From: Choristoneura fumiferana
Taxonomy: Eukaryota > Arthropoda > Insecta > Lepidoptera > Tortricidae
DNA length: 64,000 nt
Assembly: GCF_025370935.1 (NCBI RefSeq)
Contig: NC_133498.1
Location: forward strand, 3,732,495 to 3,796,494
Reading direction: 5' to 3'
Shown: piece by piece, positions 22,215 through 31,753 of the stretch
Position numbering within the stretch: position 1 is the first letter of the stretch
Layout: each line of letters opens with the position of its first letter
Position numbers and translations under genes: made by a program
Notes under the pieces: model-generated
Database searches by the model: none
Told to the model about the DNA's origin: nothing
Seen by the model: only the letters and a program-made list of their open reading frames with translations

Positions 22215-22307
22215 CCGCAACGAGAGAGTCGCTCTTACTGAGTTTTTTTTAAGCATTATTTACTAGATGTATAGGTACGTTACATATGTACTATTTAGTA
22301 GCATGTT
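22215..22307 (+). repeat. Tandem array unit 4, 5' stub
   Basis: About 93 bp identical to the start of units 1-3, ending at TTAGTAGCATGTT, where retrotransposon-related sequence begins. This is the right edge of the array on the left side of the palindrome. Confidence 0.88.
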
Positions 22308-23900
22308 GTACGGTTGCGTTGCTCTGAAGATGAGCTCTGGTTGAGTTCGCAACGCGTCAGTGTAGTGTGGTGATGGTGATAGATTAGTGTTTGTGTGATT
22401 TGTGTGTGTTCTTACAGTGTGGAGGTGGAGGAACTGCATGAACACGCATATCAGCATACGCATTCCATATGTGGGCGCAGGTTCACCCACATATGGAATA
22501 CTGCTCTCATCTGTGGGCAGGGGCTCCCCAGTACCAGCTTCTCCCTCTGGACCGCATACAACGGAGAGCGACTCGAATAATAATAATAATAATAATAATA
22601 AATTTTTATTTCAGATAATTTTTACAATCATCTATAAAAGTATAAGTATTTTGGTTAGTGTGTAAAATAAATGCTTAAATTCTATGTTAGTAAAGACTTA
22701 CAAAGATAACTATAACTATTAGCTAGTGGCACCTATAGCCTTCCTCACCATATGCCATACGAGGGGACTGTCATAACGCTTAGAAAGCGTCCTCAAGATG
22801 CCGTTGCCGCTACCGCGCACACGACGGAGAAGAGAGGCGGCCTTCTTCCGCATGATAGCGTGAAAGCCATCCGTTCGGGCAGCAGCAAACATTCCAGACG
22901 CGCTGCAGTGGCGCGGCAGCCCCAACAACATCCTGAGGGCGTTGTTGTACTGTACACGCAAGGCGTTGTAGGCTTGTTTCGTGTACCGACACCACAGACC
23001 GCTGGAGTAAAAAGAGGTACAGTAAGCCTTGAAAAGAGTCACTTTTACCTCATCCGAACAGCGAGCAAATCTGCGGGCCAGGACATTACTCCTCACTGCC
23101 AACGCCCTGCGCTCCCTCTCCACATCATAATCATCTTTCAGATCATCGGTGATAATGTGACCCAAGTACTTAAACTTGTTAACCACTCGCAAAACAGATC
23201 CAGCAAGCACAACCGAAGGCACATTAGTAAGATCACATTTATTAGCCCTAAAAATGAGCACTTCACTCTTTTTAGAGTTGTACTTGAGCCCATGCGTTTC
23301 CGCATACTGCTCACAAATGGCCACCAACTTTCTAATCTATCCGATCGAGGGAACCAGCAGCACCATGTCGTCAGCATAACTGATATTATTTACGCATGTT
23401 CCGTCTATATGACAACCGACATGCGTGCCACTAAGCTCCTCGATCAACTGATTAAAATGAATAGTCGGCTGCCAGCGAGTTTCTGATCGACTTGACTCTT
23501 TGACGCTGCGTAGAGATGTAGCTTCACTGTGCATCTTCTATCGCATGTACAACGGGGAGTGCTCCGAGGAGTTATTCGGGTTGATCCCTGCCGTATCCTT
23601 TCGCCACCGACCTACGCGACAACACTTCCATCCTCACCATTTAGATGGTTGGCGGTCCTCTACTGTGCGTTTTTCCAGAAATTTTCCTGCCTCGCACAGC
23701 AAAACTCTGGAATGAACTATCGCCTGCGGTATTCCCGGACCGATATGACCTTCAAGTTTTCAAGAAAAGAGCGTACTCCTACCTTAAAGGCCGGCAACGC
23801 ACTTGTGACTCTTCTGGCGTTGCAGGTGTCCATGGGCAACGGTAATCGCTTACCATCAGGCGATCCGCCTGCTCGTTTCCCCCTATACCATAAAAAAAAA
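22308..23900 (+). mobile_element. Non-LTR retrotransposon 3' fragment, split by another element
   Basis: Plus-strand fragment whose 3' end is CTATACCAT followed by an A run (about 23,884-23,903). It encodes the C-terminal region of a reverse-transcriptase polyprotein. The uninterrupted version on the minus strand at 43,645-44,350 reads through DRIQRRATRIV, LRRDVASLCIFYRMYNGE and KLWNELSPAVFPDRYD. Here the frame is cut at the Arg-Leu codons by the insertion at 22,577-23,457. A small hairpin near 22,464-22,501 (ATTCCATATGTGGG and complement) lies upstream. The clade looks CR1- or Jockey-like but is not assigned. Confidence 0.8.
22577..23457 (-). mobile_element. Nested 5'-truncated non-LTR retrotransposon
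   Basis: Minus-strand fragment inserted in the element above. Its 3' end is a (TTA)n tail (AAT repeats on the plus strand at 22,577-22,602). Its 5' end lies at about 23,457, within the coding sequence for FNQLIEEL. It encodes reverse-transcriptase motif C, YADDMVLL (near 23,350-23,375), then in another frame the thumb region (22,719-23,327, starting MVAICEQYAE and including SEVLIFRANKCD and KFKYLGHIITDD). The interrupted host site reads GACTCGAATAGTCGG in the right palindrome arm, implying a short GAAT(A) target duplication. Inactive fragment. Confidence 0.85.
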
Positions 23901-23903
23901 AAC

Positions 23904-24240
23904 TTGCATAAACGTAGCTATCATAAGGTCGCGGGTGAGCAAAGAAATTCTTTTAGTTCATTGATATGGACCTCCGCTAAGTACTTAACGCCTGATTAAA
24001 TAAATTAACACTTCCAGTTACTAGTAAAGACTAGTAACAGTCATAAATCAATAACAAAGTTCCGTATTATGAACTGATAAAATTCACAGACGGTCGCTAA
24101 ACGAATCAATACAAATTTAAATTAATGCTATAACTTAAATGCACGCGCCTGTTTCTAATACGAATAGATTTGACTGTCTCTCTCTACTTCTTAGGATCAA
24201 TTTGAGAGTAAGAAATATTATTTTAGGTCATATAACTATC
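23904..24240. other. Spacer between retroelement fragments
   Basis: Holds TCGCGGGTGAGCAAAGAAAT and TTCATTGATATGGACCTCCG, the same sequence as one arm of the hairpin at 49,258-49,350, then AT-rich DNA. No gene is seen. The right arm counterpart is 43,275-43,640 and has about 45 extra bases near 43,443-43,488. Confidence 0.5.
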
Positions 24241-24462
24241 TACGTCCCACGGCTGGGCACAGGCCTTCTCTCAGAATGAGAGGGCTTGGGCAGTAGTTCC
24301 CACGCGGGCCCAGTGCGGATTGGGAACTTCACACACACCATTGAATCGCTTCAAAGGTTTGTGCAGGTTTTCTCACCTGCACGAATAGCTTGTGATAAAT
24401 TTCAAATGTAATATAATTTCGCACATGAATTTCGAAAAACTCAGAGGTGCGAGCCGGGGTTT
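24241..24462 (-). mobile_element. tRNA-derived SINE, head truncated
   Basis: Minus-strand copy of the SINE that is complete at 42,983-43,270. The body (GGCCTTCTCTCAGAATGAGA, CAGTGCGGATTGGGAACTTC) is present, but the tRNA-like head ends at GGGGTTTGAAC, just after box B. Confidence 0.75.
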
Positions 24463-24479
24463 GAACGGCAGCAAACGGC

Positions 24480-24710
24480 GAAGTGCCAGAACCGATATGG
24501 CGCGTTTCATGATATATATGCCTAGGAATTTCATGATCTGCCTAAACATCACTAGGCAAATCGTTAAACGGTGAGTTTTGGATGATAGAGCGGATGTCCC
24601 TTAGCTAATTCATGAAATGGCGCCATTTCACGATATGCCTATGAGGTTTGTGATCTGGCGGATTTTGCGATCGGCCGCCGACAGATTTATGAGAAATATA
24701 AAAAAGCCTT
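24480..24710. repeat. Palindrome-rich repeat (TCATGA/CCTAGG modules)
   Basis: Built of short palindromes (TTTCATGATATATATGCCTAGG, given as TTTCATGATA + TATATGCCTAGG; GGCGCC; GCGATCGGCCGC) joined by related 10-15 bp words. The right arm version at about 42,440-42,960 has some 250 extra bases. Neither has a coding frame. I recognise the style as a lepidopteran interspersed repeat but not its class. Confidence 0.55.
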
Positions 24711-24780
24711 AATAACTTAGTGTTTTGACCTATGGCCTCTCAAGCAGAAGATTGTAGGTTCGAGCCAGAGACCGTTTGCG

Positions 24781-24878
24781 TAACGTTTTGACGCTCGCGA
24801 TCGCAATCAAATGACAGTTTTCACATGCAAAAACTGTCATTACATTATGAGCGCGAGTGTCAGTGTCAGAAGCGTTAT
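24781..24878. mobile_element. Foldback MITE, unit A copy
   Basis: Hairpin with TAACGTTTTGACGCTCGCGA at one end and the related complement GAGCGCGAGTGTCAG...AAGCGTTA at the other; ATGACAGTTTT pairs with its complement across the centre. Same family as 1,666-1,752. Confidence 0.7.
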
Positions 24879-24882
24879 AGCG

Positions 24883-25188
24883 CCTACAGACTCACGCGAG
24901 AAGTCTCGGCGAGAAGTCTTGCCGAGGAAATTGCATGAAAACCGAGAAGGCATCTACACTCCCGACCTTCTCATTTGCATTCTCGATCGTTATCCGGAAT
25001 GGACGACATTGCAGACATCCATCCATGGTCGCACTGATGCCGAACAAGAATGTAATACTTACCGTTCAACCCTTTGAAAATACCGACACCGATCGGAGAA
25101 CAGGAGAGCGCGAGAACGAGACGGCGAGAAAGCGATTACAATCACGCTTCTCGGGTGTTCTCGGGGGTTCTCGGCGTGAGTCTGTAGG
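24883..25188. mobile_element. 306 bp TIR MITE in unit A only
   Basis: Ends CCTACAGACTCACGC and GCGTGAGTCTGTAGG are exact inverted complements. The interior is rich in CTCGGCGAGAAG-type words. In unit B and the right arm the flanking sequences are nearly joined (TGTGATC then AGACAATACGGCC), so the insertion is specific to A, although a few flanking bases also differ. Confidence 0.72.
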
Positions 25189-25983
25189 GGCTATTAGACA
25201 ATACGGCCTTAGGTTTTATATAACAGATAGTTTGAGTTCCGGGGAAGAACATAACATAGTTTTTACTGGTATCTCGGAAAATTGCATAGTTCTCGCGAGA
25301 TAATATGATAAACGAATACACGTACGTAGTCGCGGGCAACAGCTTGTATGCTTATAAAAGTCATACCTTTGCCTCGTGATTGTCATTTCGGTGGCACCTG
25401 CCTTGACACCGATGTGACACTTAGCATGTTTGACATGAAATTATTTCATTTGCTAATGTCATTATCACTACAAAAGTTACACTTGAGATCAGCGGGGTCG
25501 ATGGCTGTAAAAGATCGAAAATTGTAGCTGATCCTGTAGTTTGTTACGAGTGCCAAGTGCGAGTCGGTGCGCAACCGAGGGTTCCGTAAAAGTTCTATGA
25601 ATTTCTATGTTTATCCAGTGTAAGCAGAGCCCCTTTCCAAAGCATATTGTAGGTACGCAGTGTGGGGTCATTGATGGTTACTGTACCTCCTACTGACTGA
25701 CATCGACAAAAAAACATAGAAAATTAAGCTTTTTCAATTTTTTTCTATGGTTTGTGCCATCGACATCTGTGTAGTGTAGGTACCTTCGTTTGTGCTATGA
25801 GAGCTACCTTCATTCCATTGAAGTTTTTAGGACAACCAACTAAAGTACCCTACAAGTTTTTTACTCTACCTATACTGTTTTTGCTTAAGGCACTGCAAAA
25901 GAAAAATCTTTTAAGAATACCTAATCAAATCTAAGCATGGTGCATAGATTACATACACGTTAGTAAAAACTTTACTTTTAGAA

Positions 25984-26087
25984 GCTGTTTCACCACCCAT
26001 TGATTAATTTTATTTGATGGGATGCCGTCTCGCATCACATTTATCCGTGAAATAAATTTAATCAATGGATGGTGGAACAGGGGGTTA
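25984..26087. mobile_element. MITE with TTAACCCCCTGTT end, unit A copy
   Basis: Inverted pairs CACCACCCATTGATTAATTT / AAATTTAATCAATGGATGGTG flank a short centre (GGGATGCCGTCTCGCATCAC). One end carries GGGGGTTAA; the other is shortened. A very abundant lepidopteran MITE type by recollection. Copies at 32,375-32,478 and 41,214-41,318. Confidence 0.65.
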
Positions 26088-26264
26088 AAGTAAAAGAATG
26101 ATATTTTTATTGTTAATAAAGTATCATTTTATTATATACATAAAGTCATAGATATTGATAAATTAAATCCAATGTCAGTCATCGTCATCATAAAACACAT
26201 ATTACATTAAAAACTACAATAAAATACGATACACACTACATACGATAAAATTAAAACAATTAAA

Positions 26265-26960
26265 AAACCGGCCAAGAGCGTGCCGGTCACGTCCAAGATA
26301 GGGTTCCGTAGCCATTACGAAAAAAGATCAAGTAATATTATGTGCGTTATAAACTTTTAACACAATTAAAACACTTACTACAGTCTTAAAATCTATTACC
26401 AGAAAAAGAGCATATCTTCATGGCACTTACGTCCTTTTGTTGAGAAGCGCAGTTTTTCGGAAATAACACAAAAACGGTATATCCGATCATGTTGAAATTA
26501 ATTTAAGTTGAAAGTATTTATTAAGCGCTACCTTTCCATATTTTTGCATATTTTTTGGACAAATGGTTTACAAGATAGAGGGGAGGGAACACAATTTTTG
26601 CTACTTTGGAGAGATTTCCGGAAATCTTTATTTAATCAAAAATGTTTTTGAGAAACCTTACTATCTTTTCAAAACGGCTGTCGAACTATGTGCCACACGT
26701 TGATGCGACTTAATTTTTTATTTTTTTTTTCAATTTCTGTTACGTGTATAGAGTGCCCCCCTAAAAAGGTTTATTTTTGTAATTTAACTACAAAACTAAA
26801 TAGCGGCTTTGACAAGACATCTGTACTCCAAATTTCATTGATATACATCTTGTAGTTTTCGAGTAAAATGCCTGTGACATACGGACGGACAGACAGACAG
26901 ACGGACTTGACGAAACTATAAGGGTTCCGTTTTTGCCATTTTGGCTCCGGAACCCTAAAA
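26265..26960. repeat. Lepidopteran interspersed repeat (AACCGGCCAAGAGCG...CGGAACCCTAAA)
   Basis: Starts AACCGGCCAAGAGCG, has GGGTTCCGTAGCCATTACGA near the start, and ends CTATAAGGGTTCCGTTTTTG ... GGCTCCGGAACCCTAAA after a (GACA/GACG)n tract. Other copies: 32,657-33,346, 40,435-41,070, 44,655-45,331, 47,370-47,948 (truncated), 54,368-55,015 and 56,107-56,872. A short 68-codon frame over its end is not a gene. The class is not assigned. Confidence 0.8.
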
Positions 26961-27821
26961 ATGACAAAAAAAATCATTCATTTCATTTTAATGTTATTTT
27001 ATTAGTCCTTCATTCTACATAGATACGGTTGCGATGTGAATGAAACATTACGAAATAGGTACCTACTGAACGAGTAAGTACTTCCTAAATCAAATCTCAA
27101 CAAATTGCAAAGTCTCAATAAAACTGAACGATACAAATCAAATCAATCTAAATAAATTGCACGATATGACAAATGCCTACAAATTCGTACCTTGTGTGCT
27201 ATTCGCGCTATAGTCAGTAGTAGCTGTAGGAGACGCGACTGAGGGTCGTGGGGGGGGGTACAGGATGATGGTTCCTTACGAATTGACCAGCCATATGCTT
27301 CTACGGAACTAAAGTCACCGACATACCTAGCTGGAAAAATATGCAAGTTGAAGTGGCAATGGGCGGTCAGCGCTCGGAGAATAGATAACCGTTGATGGAG
27401 AAAGATCGAGTGGCGACCACAAACCGGAAACGAAGCGCTGGCAGGTCTCCCACCAGGTGAACTGACGGCGTCGTGAGAGTTCCGGGAAACTGGTGGATAC
27501 AAGGTGGCGAGTGGTCGTTCATTGTGGCGTTCCAAGGAGGAGGCCTTTGTTCAGCAATGGACGTCTTCCGGCTGATGATAATGATGCTGATGATGCTTCT
27601 ACGGATTGACCTCCCAATGATACTGACCTCGCTTCGGCAGTGTCACCGCCCCGACCTGGGTGCTTACAGCCAGCGACTGCAGCCCTTGAGGACGAGAGAA
27701 GATAAGAGTTAGGAAAATGCTGGAACGCAACAATATCGGCCGACAACGCAAGTCGCAATCACTCATCGCAAGAATGATTCCTTCGGAATTTACGCAACTT
27801 CCGAACTACAAGGTAACTGTT

Positions 27822-28168
27822 ATAAGGGGTGTGGTTTGTAATATAAGCAAATAATTAAAACATAGATCATTCTCCTCAAACTGAACAACATTAGTTCAGC
27901 TACTTTTAAAAATACTTAATTAGTTTTTTAATTTTTATTACACTTAAGTTTATTCGAAGAAGCAATTTAAAGCCAAATAATTGATGTTTGTAGCGTGACA
28001 GGCGACGTCAGTTGTGTTCTAGGATGGCAGTATTTAATTTGTACAATGGAAAAAGGAAAATTCAAAGACTCCATTATTTCTAAAAGTCACTGATCTAATG
28101 TTGTTCAGTTTGACGAGGACGATCTATGTTTTAATTTTTTGCTCGTATTACAGGCCACACCCGGTATT
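27822..28168. mobile_element. MITE inside the protease relic, unit A
   Basis: Ends GGGGTGTGGTTTGTAATATA and TATTACAGGCCACACCC are imperfect inverted complements. The AAACATAGATCATTCTCCTC / GAGGACGATCTATGTTTTAA pair and GAACAACATTAGTTCAGC lie inside. Copies at 34,203-34,547 and 39,318-39,662; a relative at 53,869-54,193. Confidence 0.65.
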
Positions 28169-28267
28169 TAAAATCAGAGTAATCAATGAAAATTTAGCGA
28201 ATCTCAATATCGCCTTCTGCCATAGAATAAATACTTCTGCGAGGTTATCTGGCGTGTGCAGCGAGAG

Positions 28268-28375
28268 TCATCATCATCCCAGCCTATATGCGTCCCACTG
28301 CTGGGAATTGAACCCAGGTCCTCAGCAAACCATGCTGCGTGCTATAACCCCTACACCACCGCTGGACAGGAGTCT
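28268..28375 (-). mobile_element. tRNA-like SINE head, unit A
   Basis: The minus strand reads GTGGTGTAGGGGTTATAGCA ... GGACCTGGGTTCAATTCCCA, with box A- and box B-like spacing of a tRNA, followed by TGGGACGCATATAGGCTGGG, the tail word of another SINE. Copies are at 34,647-34,755 and 39,100-39,215, and a relative at 51,384-51,455. Not a functional tRNA gene: it is embedded in a repeat and the acceptor-stem sides do not pair. Confidence 0.65.
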
Positions 28376-29120
28376 AGACACAAATTTTTCCTATGCACAT
28401 ATATCTCAGGTTGCTTTTTTCTACTACGCTACTTAAGCAGCAGCATAGCAAGCTACAGGCCTGTCACCAGAATAGACCAGCCATGCTTTTACGGATTGAC
28501 CTCCCATGACACCTACCACGCTTTGGCAGTGTGATCTGTTCTTACGAGAGAAGACGATTAGAGTTAAATACGCTGGGACCCGACAATACTGTCTCGAAAC
28601 AAAGTTCTTCGCATTGGTTAAAGCTATACGCAACACCTGCGTTATAAGTAGGGTTGCCATAACGCCTAGGGACCAATACGGGTCCAATACCAAGATTTCC
28701 TAGCTACGAAGCTAATACGAAGATTTTTTGCCGCTCAGTATATTTTGCATTGTAACAGTATAGGTATCAAATGAAAGCCATTCTAAATATACACATGTTT
28801 AATATTTTTAATCTACCATTTTCACAAAAATATCAAAAAGTACAAAATAAAAAACATTTTAATTAAAAAGATAAAAAAGCAGACCGCTTTAAAAAACTGA
28901 AAAGAAAGAAACAAGTCTAAAGGTCTGTTAATTCTGTTAAGTAACTTTAAATTCGACAGTCGGGACCCACTCCAAATCGTGACCGGCTCAAAAAATCTCA
29001 GTAATGGTATGGGTCCCGGACTGCTGAATTGAAACTTATTTACTTAGAATTCTAGACCTCTAAACTTGTTTTCTTCTTCTTAAAAAAGTCAGGTCTTTTT
29101 TTATTTTATTTTTATTTAAA

Positions 29121-29948
29121 TTAAATATTTTCCTTATCGGAATGGATTGTGTCGTAAATCCAATCAAGATAGGGACTGACAGGTGTATAAGCCACGAGAG
29201 GTACTCTTAAAGCGAATGAATCATCAGTAGCACCGCTGCATACGCCAATGAGGCGTCCGTCATATACCAACGGGCCACCTGAATCTCCAAAGTAGGGTTG
29301 CTGATGGGGACCACAACGAGGCGCAATGCAGATGTTCGGTCTCCCGTACATCATGCCGCCGTTCTGTTTGCAGGAGATCACCACAGCCTCCCCCATACGA
29401 AGCGCTGGCTCTAAGTCATTTATCACGTCCACTGTTTTAGGTACTTTCTCTCCTTTTAGTAGTAATTTCGTTCGGCCAAATCCAGCGTATTTGACTGGCA
29501 GCCCCATCCAAGCTAAATAGTCAGTACCCGATAGTTTCGTAATAGGCGTGTTTCGAATTCTTTCAATTTTCATTAATCCGATGTCGTTATATAACCTTTT
29601 GTTAATGTGTTTGAAACTTGGGTGGTGCACAGTTTTGATTATTATTGAGAAGAATTTGGTTTCGTTCGATGGTATCGTTGTGTCCCCGTATTTGACTCTA
29701 ATAATGTTCTTTATGATATCGACATTTGGCGGGGTGCAGTGGCCAGCTGTGAGTACCCAGGTCGGGGTGATGAGACTGCCGGAGCAGGTTCGCGCCATTG
29801 GGGGTGTTGCAAACTGAAGCATAACGGCGAATGGAAATTCATATTCATCATCCGGTATTCCTCCCACAACCCTCGGTCGTATCTGCCGGGCCGCTACTGG
29901 CGACAGCATACAAACTGCGTAGAACACGAATTCCAATGCGTTTTGCAT
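29121..29948 (-). CDS. Secreted S1A serine protease, unit A copy
   Basis: An intronless minus-strand frame of 275 residues, nearly identical to the right arm copy (one residue noted: Met versus Val before GEAVVISC). The signal peptide at 1-20 ends PVAA, activation is at Arg26/VVGG, and the triad is His70 (TAGHC), Asp122 (YNDIGLMK) and Ser223 (GDSGGP). Compared with copies 1 and 2 it has NVDIIKNIIRVKYGDTT after the His loop, a KGEKVPKTVDVINDLEPAL segment, and a KENI tail. The pocket stretch HQQPYF again lacks the classical Asp/Ser and Cys before the GDSGG motif, and GVCSGATDDS replaces the usual SWG region. AATAAA-type signals follow the stop. Likely a secreted endopeptidase; the substrate is unknown. 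Confidence 0.92.
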   Translation of the reverse strand: MQNALEFVFYAVCMLSPVAARQIRPRVVGGIPDDEYEFPFAVMLQFATPPMARTCSGSLITPTWVLTAGHCTPPNVDIIKNIIRVKYGDTTIPSNETKFFSIIIKTVHHPSFKHINKRLYNDIGLMKIERIRNTPITKLSGTDYLAWMGLPVKYAGFGRTKLLLKGEKVPKTVDVINDLEPALRMGEAVVISCKQNGGMMYGRPNICIAPRCGPHQQPYFGDSGGPLVYDGRLIGVCSGATDDSFALRVPLVAYTPVSPYLDWIYDTIHSDKENI

Positions 29949-30150
29949 AATAAATTTGCGTAGAACTTGAAATATGAATTGTTAATACCTCAACGCGATT
30001 TGTTGAAGTTTGTTTTAGGTAGATTAAAGCTTGATATTTCGTAAGGTTTTGTTTTTATGATGGCTTGTGTAAGCGATCACAATAAAATAAACTGATTGAA
30101 TCTGCATTCTCGCGTTTTATTTTACGATTTGATTCCAACTGTTTATTGCA
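29949..30150 (-). promoter_or_regulatory. Conserved 5' flank of the unit A protease
   Basis: The minus strand repeats the upstream block shared by all copies (CGCTTACACAAGCCATCATAAAAACAAAACC, given as CGCTTACACAAGCC + ATCATAAAAACAAAACC; AATATCAAGCTTTAA; CTTCAACAAATCGCGTTGAG). Compared with units 1 and 2 there is a short extra AATTCATATTTCAAG segment near the start codon. Putative promoter and 5' UTR. Confidence 0.48.
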
Positions 30151-30272
30151 CGAGAGACGTTGTTAAGAGTTTACAACTTGCCCAGAGCTGGCACTCACAA
30201 AAAATGCTAAATATACAAGGGAAATTAAATCACAATTACCATTGCCTCCCATTAAGTGACCCACATGTTCTT

Positions 30273-31194
30273 ATAATATGCATTTTTGAGATACATTTTT
30301 ATGCGACGTCTTTACGTTACTCCCGGATTGTGTTCGAATCGCTTAACGGTATAAGCGCCTATTCAATTATTGGAATTATACCTTTATAGTTTTTGTGGTA
30401 CTAGTCGTGGCAATGAACTTTGTAAAATGACTGAATTTAACTTTTTATGCCTAACTAAGTTTGTGATTTGATTGGTTAAAATGGTAATCAAATTTCAATT
30501 TCAATTGATCTTTCGATGTATCGTGCGTGATGGTGAATAATAGTACATTTCATCACACTTGCTCGTAAACAGTGTCAAAACATGAAGGCTACCTTGATTG
30601 CACCCCCCAGATAAAACCCTCGTCCGTAATGTACTTGTCATGAAACCCGTGGTCGGTAAATGAGTCATTGCGCGTACACATTTTCTTGTCATGAAGACCA
30701 AGGACGGTAAATGAGTCGGTCGGTGCCCGTACTGATGGCGCTGCGCGCGGTGCTGCGCATGGTGCAGCAGCAGGACCACATGCACACGCGGCTCAGGCAC
30801 AAGCTGAGGGAGGGTGAGGGAGGGCGGCGCTGCCAAGAGCGCAGCCTAAGGTATAGCCAATATTTAGAACAATTATATTTTTTCTTTTAAAAATATAAAT
30901 TTTACTCGCAAATGTGATGAAAAACATTGTATGTCGCACGGGCGGTACTAGAATTACGAACATCGACTCATTAAAGCCCTCAGTCTTCGACTTCGGGCTT
31001 CTAATAGACTCTCGTTCGTAATTACTAATAATAATATAATTGTACTGTAACCTATCATCATCAAACCTATTTTAGTTAAAATGCCGCTAAAATTCGTTTG
31101 TCCTTATCTGTCACTTCGACATTTGTATTTGTTAGAAAGGGACAAAGCATTTGTTAGTTAACATAGGCTTGTTAAGTTTTATGAATAAGGGGGT
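30273..31194. other. Spacer between tandem units A and B
   Basis: The first part (30,273-30,535) is AT-rich with no recognisable content. The middle holds the exon-like repeat described separately (30,536-31,020). The end is a partial PIF/Harbinger-like MITE (31,058-31,193) with one intact TATGAATAAGGGGG terminus. Confidence 0.6.
30536..31020 (+). repeat. Repeat carrying an exon-like GC-rich segment
   Basis: Shared with 48,160-48,880. It begins CATCACACTTGCTCGTAAAC and ends GGGCTTCTAATAGACTCTCG, and carries two tandem copies of TCATGAA.CC..GG.CGGTAAATGAGTC. Inside, 30,735-30,812 is GC-rich and reads MALRAVLRMVQQQDHMHTRL, then RHKLRE, with a donor-like GGTGAGGG at its end. This looks like a gene exon captured by a mobile element. 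I do not recognise the peptide. The second copy has deletions in the same segment. Confidence 0.55.
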
Positions 31195-31504
31195 TAGTGT
31201 TTTGACCTTATGGCCTCTCAAGCAGAAGATTGTAGGTTCGAGCAAGAGACCGTTTGCCTAACGTTTTGACGCTCGCGATCGCAATCAAATGACAGTTTTC
31301 ACATACAAAACTGTCATTTCATTGTGATCAAGACAATACGGCCTCAGGTTTTATATACAAATAGTTTGAGTTCCGGGGAAGGACATAATATAGTTTTTAC
31401 TGGTATCTCGGAAAATTGCATAGTTCTCGCGCGATAATGAATGATAAACGAATACGCGTACGTAGTCGCGGGCAACAGCTAGTATGCTTATAAAAGTCAT
31501 ACCT

Positions 31505-31753
31505 GGGCCAATCAACTTTTTTACCGACACTAATCTGTCCGCGAAATTTTTCAAACAATTGCAGATTTTTGTAAGTAAATATGTCTTTTCTGTAATTTAA
31601 TAGATGGTGTAAATGAATACATGCCATCCTACGTATGCTTAACCTATTAAACCGTGAAATATCTTGTTGGAAGTACGATTTTTTGGTAACGCCAGAGACA
31701 ATTTTGGTAACGCGGGAGACGCCGAAAGTGTCGGTAAAAAAGTTGATTGGCCC
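31505..31753. mobile_element. 249 bp MITE with perfect 26 bp TIRs and ACCT target duplication
   Basis: Ends GGGCCAATCAACTTTTTTACCGACAC (26 bp; given as GGGCCAATCAACTT + TTTTACCGACAC) and its exact complement. ACCT lies on both sides. In unit A (25,364-25,376) and the right arm the site reads TCATACCTTTGCC with no insertion, so the boundaries are exact. There is no coding content. A 4-bp duplication fits Chapaev- or Sola-like transposases from general knowledge, but the terminal bases do not settle it. Confidence 0.9.

Larger units (their letters stand above)
27190..28640 (+). pseudogene. Decayed S1A protease relic, unit A
   Basis: Three pieces in protease order on the plus strand, opposite to the intact gene at 29,121-29,948. 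At 27,190-27,283 lies a counterpart of the 5' coding region, around GAGGGTCGTGGGAGG and GATGATG (the Arg-Val-Val-Gly-Gly site and the Pro-Asp-Asp after it). At 27,626-27,690, CTTCGGCAGTGTCACCGCCC and CGACCTGGGTGCTTACAGCC match the CSGSLITPTWVLTAGHC coding. At 28,555-28,640, TTAGAGTTAAATACGCTGGG and GAAACAAAGTTCTTCGCATT match RVKYGDTT...ETKFF. No frame survives. The segments are separated by a MITE, a SINE and other sequence, and the second piece is partly duplicated near 28,480-28,545. Copies of the relic are in unit B and the right arm. Confidence 0.72.
24716..30272. repeat. Tandem unit A (protease on minus strand)
   Basis: Direct repeat partner of unit B (31,195-36,660), colinear apart from element insertions: a 306 bp MITE at 24,883-25,188 only in A, and a 249 bp MITE at 31,505-31,753 only in B. 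Homology ends at ATAATATGCAT. Contents in order: SINE-head fragment (24,722-24,770), foldback MITE, MITEs, a long interspersed repeat, a decayed protease on the plus strand, and an intact protease on the minus strand. The DNA between 25,190 and 25,980 and between 28,700 and 29,100 is unique-looking with no gene. Confidence 0.92.

Noticed and set aside
22752..23486. 244-codon plus-strand open frame
   Set aside because: It is the antisense of the nested retroelement's reverse-transcriptase coding region.
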